64,000 nt of DNA from Cyanophora paradoxa. Taxonomy: Eukaryota > Glaucocystophyceae > Cyanophorales > Cyanophoraceae. Position 1 is the stretch's first letter; the number at the start of each line of letters is the position of its first letter. This document shows positions 60,190-64,000 of this stretch, in pieces. The translations under genes were made by a program, and so were the position numbers. The notes beneath the pieces were generated by a model. That model was not told the origin of the DNA. It saw nothing but the letters and a program-made list of their open reading frames with translations, and did not search any database. The DNA is taken from the NCBI GenBank assembly GCA_004431415.1, contig QPMI01000651.1, positions 124,001 to 188,000 on the forward strand. Reading direction: 5' to 3'.

Positions 60190-60943
60190 TTTGCTAGGCG
60201 AAAACTCGTTTTTTCCAAATATATGTATGACTGATATACATATATGCATATGATATACACATTGTCTTGTAGATCTTTTCAAGCGCTTCACAGCGATATG
60301 CAGAACGTTGCGATTTGATAATCTGGTGATGAGATACAAGCGTTTGAAGATGCCGATTATCGATTTTTCGAGATTTCGGAATGATGCATCATAATGATGT
60401 AATAATGATGTATCATAAACACATAACATATATATATCGCCGTGATCGTCATGATCTCCCGAGTTCGATGGTGTGTCATATATATCATATACATATGCAT
60501 CGTCATTATGACATCATTTCGTAACATAACACGTCCGTCATCGTCTTTTTTCCGCAGCGAACAGATAAGTGAACAGTTAACGAGACAACTATTGTAATAG
60601 TGTACTGCAACAACAATTGAAAACAAGATATGCGGGAAAGCTATTGAAAGACAATGAAGCAAATTGCGAACAATTAAGTGAACAGTTAAGTGGACACCTG
60701 TTGGGAGTAGGCAGTGTCTACTCGTTTATCGTGAAACGGTGTCCACTTAACTGTTCATTTAACTGTTGACGAAAACCCATGCATTATGACATCATATCAT
60801 TAAACCACATACAAAACACTAAAATGCATGTATCTCTTCACCAACTCATCATGTGACAAAACCAAAAACAGATTCGGAATCCTCTTAACGAGGCCTGCCT
60901 GACGATGTAAGTATCATAGGCTCAATAATTCATATGTTTATAA
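60190..60943. other. Unique non-coding region inside the right repeat (B)
   Basis: No gene is supported. It contains TGATGATG/ATATATG-rich sequence (60,220-60,530) and a strong hairpin at 60,680-60,756 built of AACAGTTAA motifs. Between the polymerase/integrase genes and the terminal repeat this could hold terminators or a packaging signal; nothing more specific is visible. Confidence 0.5.
60680..60756. repeat. Hairpin with 19-bp perfect arms near the right end of B
   Basis: GAACAGTTAAGTGGACACC at 60,680-60,698 is the exact reverse complement of 60,738-60,756, with a 39-base loop. Further AACAGTTAA copies flank it at about 60,570 and 60,760. It lies outside the terminal repeat, so unlike the TGTCACAGG hairpins it is present once and could mark the right end. 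Confidence 0.85.
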
Positions 60944-62015
60944 GCATCTCCCCAAGATTCCCCCTATTATATAATATTTATATTAAAGTGGACTCAAGGT
61001 TGACTCATATTAATCGTAAAAGTAGTAATAGTATATGGATTTTGTTACGAATTCAATGCAAGGGTTGACTAAGTGGGTTGAGTTGACTCAAATTTCACAG
61101 GAAATAACAATGAATCAGAGTATAAAATGCATTTTTTGAATCAACTACACCAACTAACACTGAGATTTTCACAATATAAGAGGTCCTTACTGAATATGGT
61201 ATGTGTCACAGGTGTCACAGGTTTATCCCAAAGTTTCTCCTATAAAGAGTGAATTTTCAAAAGTTTGGGATGGACCTGTGACACCTGTGACACTCGATTA
61301 AATCATTTATTCATTTAATTAGAAATACATAGATAAGATTATTACTGAGTTTTTCATTATAAAAGAGATCCTTACTAAATATGGTATGTGTCACAGGTGT
61401 CACAGGTTTATCCCAAAGTTTCTCCTATAAAGAATGAATTTTCAAAAGTTTGGGATGGACCTGTGACACCTGTGACACCCAATTATTTCAAAAAACCTAA
61501 GGGTCCCCCCTTAGACTCAACAAAACAATGATAAAATCATATAAGTTTCATGTATAATTACGATTGAATTCAATAAGAGATCGATTTGTTAATATAAACA
61601 AATGAATCTTTTATGGATCTTAATCGAGTTTAGCGATATGTTTCCGATTAAATGAATAAAATTTAATTAAATTTAATCGAGAAAGTACATGAATATAATA
61701 TCGATTAAATCAATTAACTTTTAGACCAATCACACATAGTAAAATGCGGAGTTTTAACCAGAGGCAAGATCTAATTGAGATTCAGTTATATTATTCGGAA
61801 ACATATACAGATTATCGATTCACTCAGTAAGACTAATCGGAAAATAAGAGAAATTTACGATAAAATATCGAAAAGAATACAAAATAATCGAAATAAATGA
61901 ATATTCGATAAGATATACACAGATTATCGATTGATTGAAATAGAATATACGAGATATATCAACAAAATCAATTAAGATTAAGCCGAGGGTTAAAACTCCG
62001 CATTTTACTATGTGT
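60944..62015. repeat. Right terminal inverted repeat of element B
   Basis: Reverse complement of 34,109-35,180 with no net length difference. It contains the inverted copies of the two hairpins (61,203-61,293 and 61,388-61,478) and the terminal palindromic unit (61,732-62,015), and ends in ACTATGTGT directly before the second copy of TATGTT. Confidence 0.95.
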
Positions 62016-62021
62016 TATGTT
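62016..62021. repeat. Right target-site duplication TATGTT
   Basis: Second copy of the six bases at 34,103-34,108, immediately after the right terminus of element B and within the coding sequence of A's integrase C-terminal part. Confidence 0.95.
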
Positions 62022-62469
62022 TGTGAGAGTGAGAATAGAAAAGAACCCATTCGCTAAACAAGGTGTCAATTGGTCGCGAATCGTCTATACTGTCGAAGGG
62101 AGAGAGGGTTTCAAGTTCAGGTTGCGAAATCCGAACGGCGAAATGGTCGAAGGGAGATTCGCTTTCCACGAACTGTTACCTATCAAAGGTGTTGAGTATC
62201 ACGAAGCGCCCACAGTGGATGCACTTGAACAAGCGAAAGAAGAAGCCCGGGTCGATTCGGCAATTCGCAAGGAAGGCATCGAAAAAGCGGATGACGTCCC
62301 AGAAGAACCGTTAACACAAGCCAGAACCAAGAAGAAAGGTAAGGCGGAACGTGAATTAAAGAAGTTAACCATAGCAGGAACCCAGAAACTATCAGAAGTC
62401 AACAGTCAGAGATGGTATACAGACTTTCAGACCTCAAAAGAGACATATTCAGCCCACAAACCCGGGTAA
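62016..62469 (+). pseudogene. Integrase of element A, C-terminal part
   Basis: It continues A's integrase after the insertion of B: FVRVRIEKNPFAKQGVNWSR aligns with the B protein just after its residue for GM, followed by the basic/acidic tail and the conserved KLTIAGTQKLSEVNSQRWY. The codon phase matches the left part at 34,108. The C-terminus here ends in SAHKPG; the neighbouring frame reads a short basic tail more like that of B, so one missing base near 62,462 is possible. Together with the left part it shows that A's integrase was complete before B arrived. Confidence 0.9.
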
Positions 62470-62619
62470 ATCTAAGATCCAGTTCGCGAAAGTAGCATAG
62501 ATGTGTAGAGGATGCAAAGAGGATTCCGGCGATGGTCGCGGTTTCGAAAATGGATGAGTTGGTGAAGAGTTACAGCAGTGTGTATGAATTTCTTGGAATT
62601 TTGGGTTCAGTTATCATAT

Positions 62620-62845
62620 CATACCTCTCCCCCGGTTATCATATCATATCATATCATACTTTCCCCCCCAGTTATCATACTTCTCCCCCCAGTTATCATA
62701 CTTCTCCCCCCAGTTATCATACTTCCCCCCAGTTATCATAATTAATCCCCCAGTTATCATAATTCATCCCCCAGTTATCATATCATACTTCTCCCCCCAG
62801 TTATCATACTTCATCCCCCAGTTATCATATCACACTTCTTCCCCA
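62620..62845. repeat. Tandem repeat of CCCCCAGTTATCATACTTCT units
   Basis: About ten imperfect copies of a unit of roughly 17-27 bases with the constant core CCCCAGTTATCAT, downstream of both A's integrase (rightward) and the leftward patatin gene. No coding function is credible. It separates the convergent 3' ends of the two genes. Confidence 0.8.
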
Positions 62846-62905
62846 ATGACGTCACGACATATATACCGCATATATACACGTGACGTCACGACATATATAC
62901 ACTAT
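62846..62905. promoter_or_regulatory. Two TGACGTCACGACATATATA repeats
   Basis: AATGACGTCACGACATATAT (from 62,846) and GTGACGTCACGACATATATA (from 62,880) are direct repeats, each containing the palindrome TGACGTCA, the classical CRE/bZIP binding site, next to TATA-like sequence. The position between convergent genes makes a promoter role for the flanking genes unlikely. The 150 bases up to 63,057 are AT-rich and hold no gene. Confidence 0.4.
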
Positions 62906-63057
62906 ATATACCAAAACCTCCGTAATGCCGGTTGACCAAGAAAAAAATGTTTGGAAAAAATGTATATATACGTATACATATACATATATATAATCAAAAA
63001 AATCGGAAAAAATTCCCTCTCTTTTCTATCGTATAAATGCGCCCGTCACATCGACTC

Positions 63058-64000
63058 TCATGGTCGGGCATTTATATATACCAGCGGATATATTCGTATA
63101 TATCTTGTTCTCAGTGGGAAACCTATATAGAAAACATCGTTTATTGCAAGCGGAAAGCCCCCGTTATATGATACATCCCCAGAATTATGTGCATTATTTA
63201 TATTCTCACATACAAACATTCTATTCACACCTTCATACTTGATATATGACCATGAAACCCCATCTTGCGATGTTGCAACATTGAAAGTCTTAATAAACGC
63301 AGTTGTTATACCTGACCCATAAGCAATTATCGAAGCGATCTCATATGTATATGGGAATGCTATTTGCAGATATTCTGTTGGCGTTTCCCATACTCCGTTA
63401 ATTGCGGATGCATTCGCTTCCCATCCAGTTAATGATGGGCGGGCTTTAAATGCCTCCTTTCCAAATTTCGCAGACGAAGCGGTAAACGCATTATCAGGTA
63501 GAAGATACCAATTAGCATCAATGGGAGGTATGTTATTAAGAGTGGATGATACATACGATCGGACAGGGTTCTTAATCTCATAGTTTGTTACCAGCAAATC
63601 ACAGAGTCTATTAATCATATTGTCGTTTGCTTCTATATACGATTCGGTCGCAGCTATCATTTCAGGAATCTTAGAGGTATCATCAAGGGAGTTCAATATA
63701 TCTTTCGGAAGCGGCACAGAGAGTCTATAATATCTTGCATATCCTTGGTCATCGTTATATGGTAGAAACTCATGCATCTTTTCAAGAGCAGACAGTTCAC
63801 TTGCAGCCATAAGCATATTGATTAATGGACTTCCAGAGGTCGAAGCAATCCATGAGAGAATACCCCAGGTATTCACGTTCTCATAAGGATAACCGACGGT
63901 TGATGCATCGGTTTCGTTAACCTCACCACAAGAGATGCTAATAACTATAATGTCGTCGTCGTTATCATATATCTTTTTCGCGTGACTGTAACCACAAACG
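63058..64000 (-). CDS. Patatin-discoidin protein of element A, C-terminal part, cut by window edge
   Basis: The frame is open from the right edge of the window to the stop at 63,058. The first visible residues (VCGYSHAKKIYDNDDDIIVI) match the B patatin shortly after its catalytic Asp block, and the C-terminus has the same discoidin-like domain (NNIPPIDANWYLLPDNAFTA, TPTEYLQIAFPYTY, FNVATSQDGVSWSY, YIRIYPLVY). The lipase motifs GGGxRG and GxSxG must lie outside the window. In B the gene is left of the capsid block and rightward; in A it is right of the integrase and leftward, so the module has moved. Role as for the B protein. Confidence 0.85.
   Translation of the reverse strand, partial: VCGYSHAKKIYDNDDDIIVISISCGEVNETDASTVGYPYENVNTWGILSWIASTSGSPLINMLMAASELSALEKMHEFLPYNDDQGYARYYRLSVPLPKDILNSLDDTSKIPEMIAATESYIEANDNMINRLCDLLVTNYEIKNPVRSYVSSTLNNIPPIDANWYLLPDNAFTASSAKFGKEAFKARPSLTGWEANASAINGVWETPTEYLQIAFPYTYEIASIIAYGSGITTAFIKTFNVATSQDGVSWSYIKYEGVNRMFVCENINNAHNSGDVSYNGGFPLAINDVFYIGFPLRTRYIRIYPLVYINARP

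Larger units (their letters stand above)
34109..62015 (+). mobile_element. Element B: complete Polinton-like provirus nested in element A
   Basis: 27,907 bp bounded by terminal inverted repeats of about 1,072 bp and a 6-bp duplication. It carries all hallmark genes of the group (major capsid, penton-type proteins, packaging ATPase, primase-helicase, protein-primed polymerase, integrase) and accessory genes for a SpeD-like decarboxylase, fibre, patatin phospholipase and zinc proteins. The size is typical of large Polinton-like viruses. The two repeats show no net length difference and only a few mismatches by eye, so the insertion is recent or the ends are kept alike. All core genes are complete apart from single-base frame breaks that look technical, so B may be a functional provirus. 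Confidence 0.95.
19184..64000 (+). mobile_element. Element A: Polinton-like virus, left end to window edge
   Basis: The element starts with ACACATAGAG at 19,184, the same first eight bases as element B. It carries an unknown gene, two penton-type genes, major capsid protein, packaging ATPase, three small proteins, primase-helicase, a small hairpin-linked gene, protein-primed polymerase and integrase, then (after the insertion of B, 34,109-62,015) the integrase C-terminus and a leftward patatin gene cut by the window edge. Its right terminal repeat must lie outside the window. Without B, 16.9 kb of A are visible. The expected target duplication is the six bases before the element, CAGGTG (19,178-19,183), to be sought at its right end. 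Confidence 0.85.

Noticed and set aside
34109-62015. Classification of B as a virophage
   Set aside because: Integrase of retroviral type, protein-primed polymerase, six-base duplication and 28-kb size fit Polinton-like viruses better; no typical virophage protease-capsid block is seen.
19184-64000. Presence of an adenovirus-type maturation protease
   Set aside because: I looked for a His..Asp/Glu..Cys protease of the type found in many Polintons and saw none in either element; the unknown gene after the ATPase lacks such residues. It may be absent or too diverged to see.

Overview
The window is nuclear DNA of a eukaryote, most likely a unicellular alga or other protist. It carries two virus-like elements, one inserted inside the other. 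The host part (about 1-19,183) is GC-rich. It has a non-LTR retrotransposon with endonuclease, reverse transcriptase and RNase H, short GT-AG introns, minisatellites and small MITE-like elements. I cannot name the species.

From 19,184 the base composition becomes AT-rich and the content is that of Polinton-like viruses (Maverick/Polinton/PLV group): double jelly-roll major capsid protein, penton-type minor capsid proteins, packaging ATPase, primase-SF3 helicase, protein-primed family B DNA polymerase and a retroviral-type D,D(35)E integrase. Element A starts at 19,184, three bases into an exon of a spliced host gene, and runs past the right edge of the window. Element B (34,109-62,015, 27,907 bp) sits inside the integrase gene of A. 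B is bounded by about 1,072-bp terminal inverted repeats (34,109-35,180 and 60,944-62,015) and a 6-bp target duplication, TATGTT. The two halves of A's integrase gene (33,183-34,108 and 62,016-62,469) lie either side of it.

B carries, left to right: a spermidine-pathway AdoMet decarboxylase homologue (SpeD), a zinc treble-clef protein, two paralogous virion-type proteins, a very long HxH-repeat fibre ending in an S74 chaperone domain, a patatin phospholipase fused to a discoidin-like domain, the capsid/ATPase block, an inverted primase block with two extra genes, polymerase and integrase. A has the same core but no extra genes near its left end. Its patatin gene lies to the right of its integrase, in the opposite orientation, so the entry/fibre module has moved between the two elements.

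Both elements share structures beyond genes: a 284-293 bp terminal unit with 28-bp inverted arms, and 92-bp hairpins built from a duplicated 9-mer. The 9-mer is TGTAACAGG in every copy in A and TGTCACAGG in nearly every copy in B. One hairpin always lies 60-70 bp upstream of a small conserved gene next to the primase.

Nearly every broken reading frame in the window, in the retrotransposon and in both viruses, is explained by one missing base, mostly in a short homopolymer. This looks more like consensus error of a long-read assembly than gene decay, so I annotate most broken genes as CDS and give the break point. The true breaks are the insertion of B into A's integrase, the insertion of A into the host gene, and an approximately 32-bp deletion in A's ATPase.
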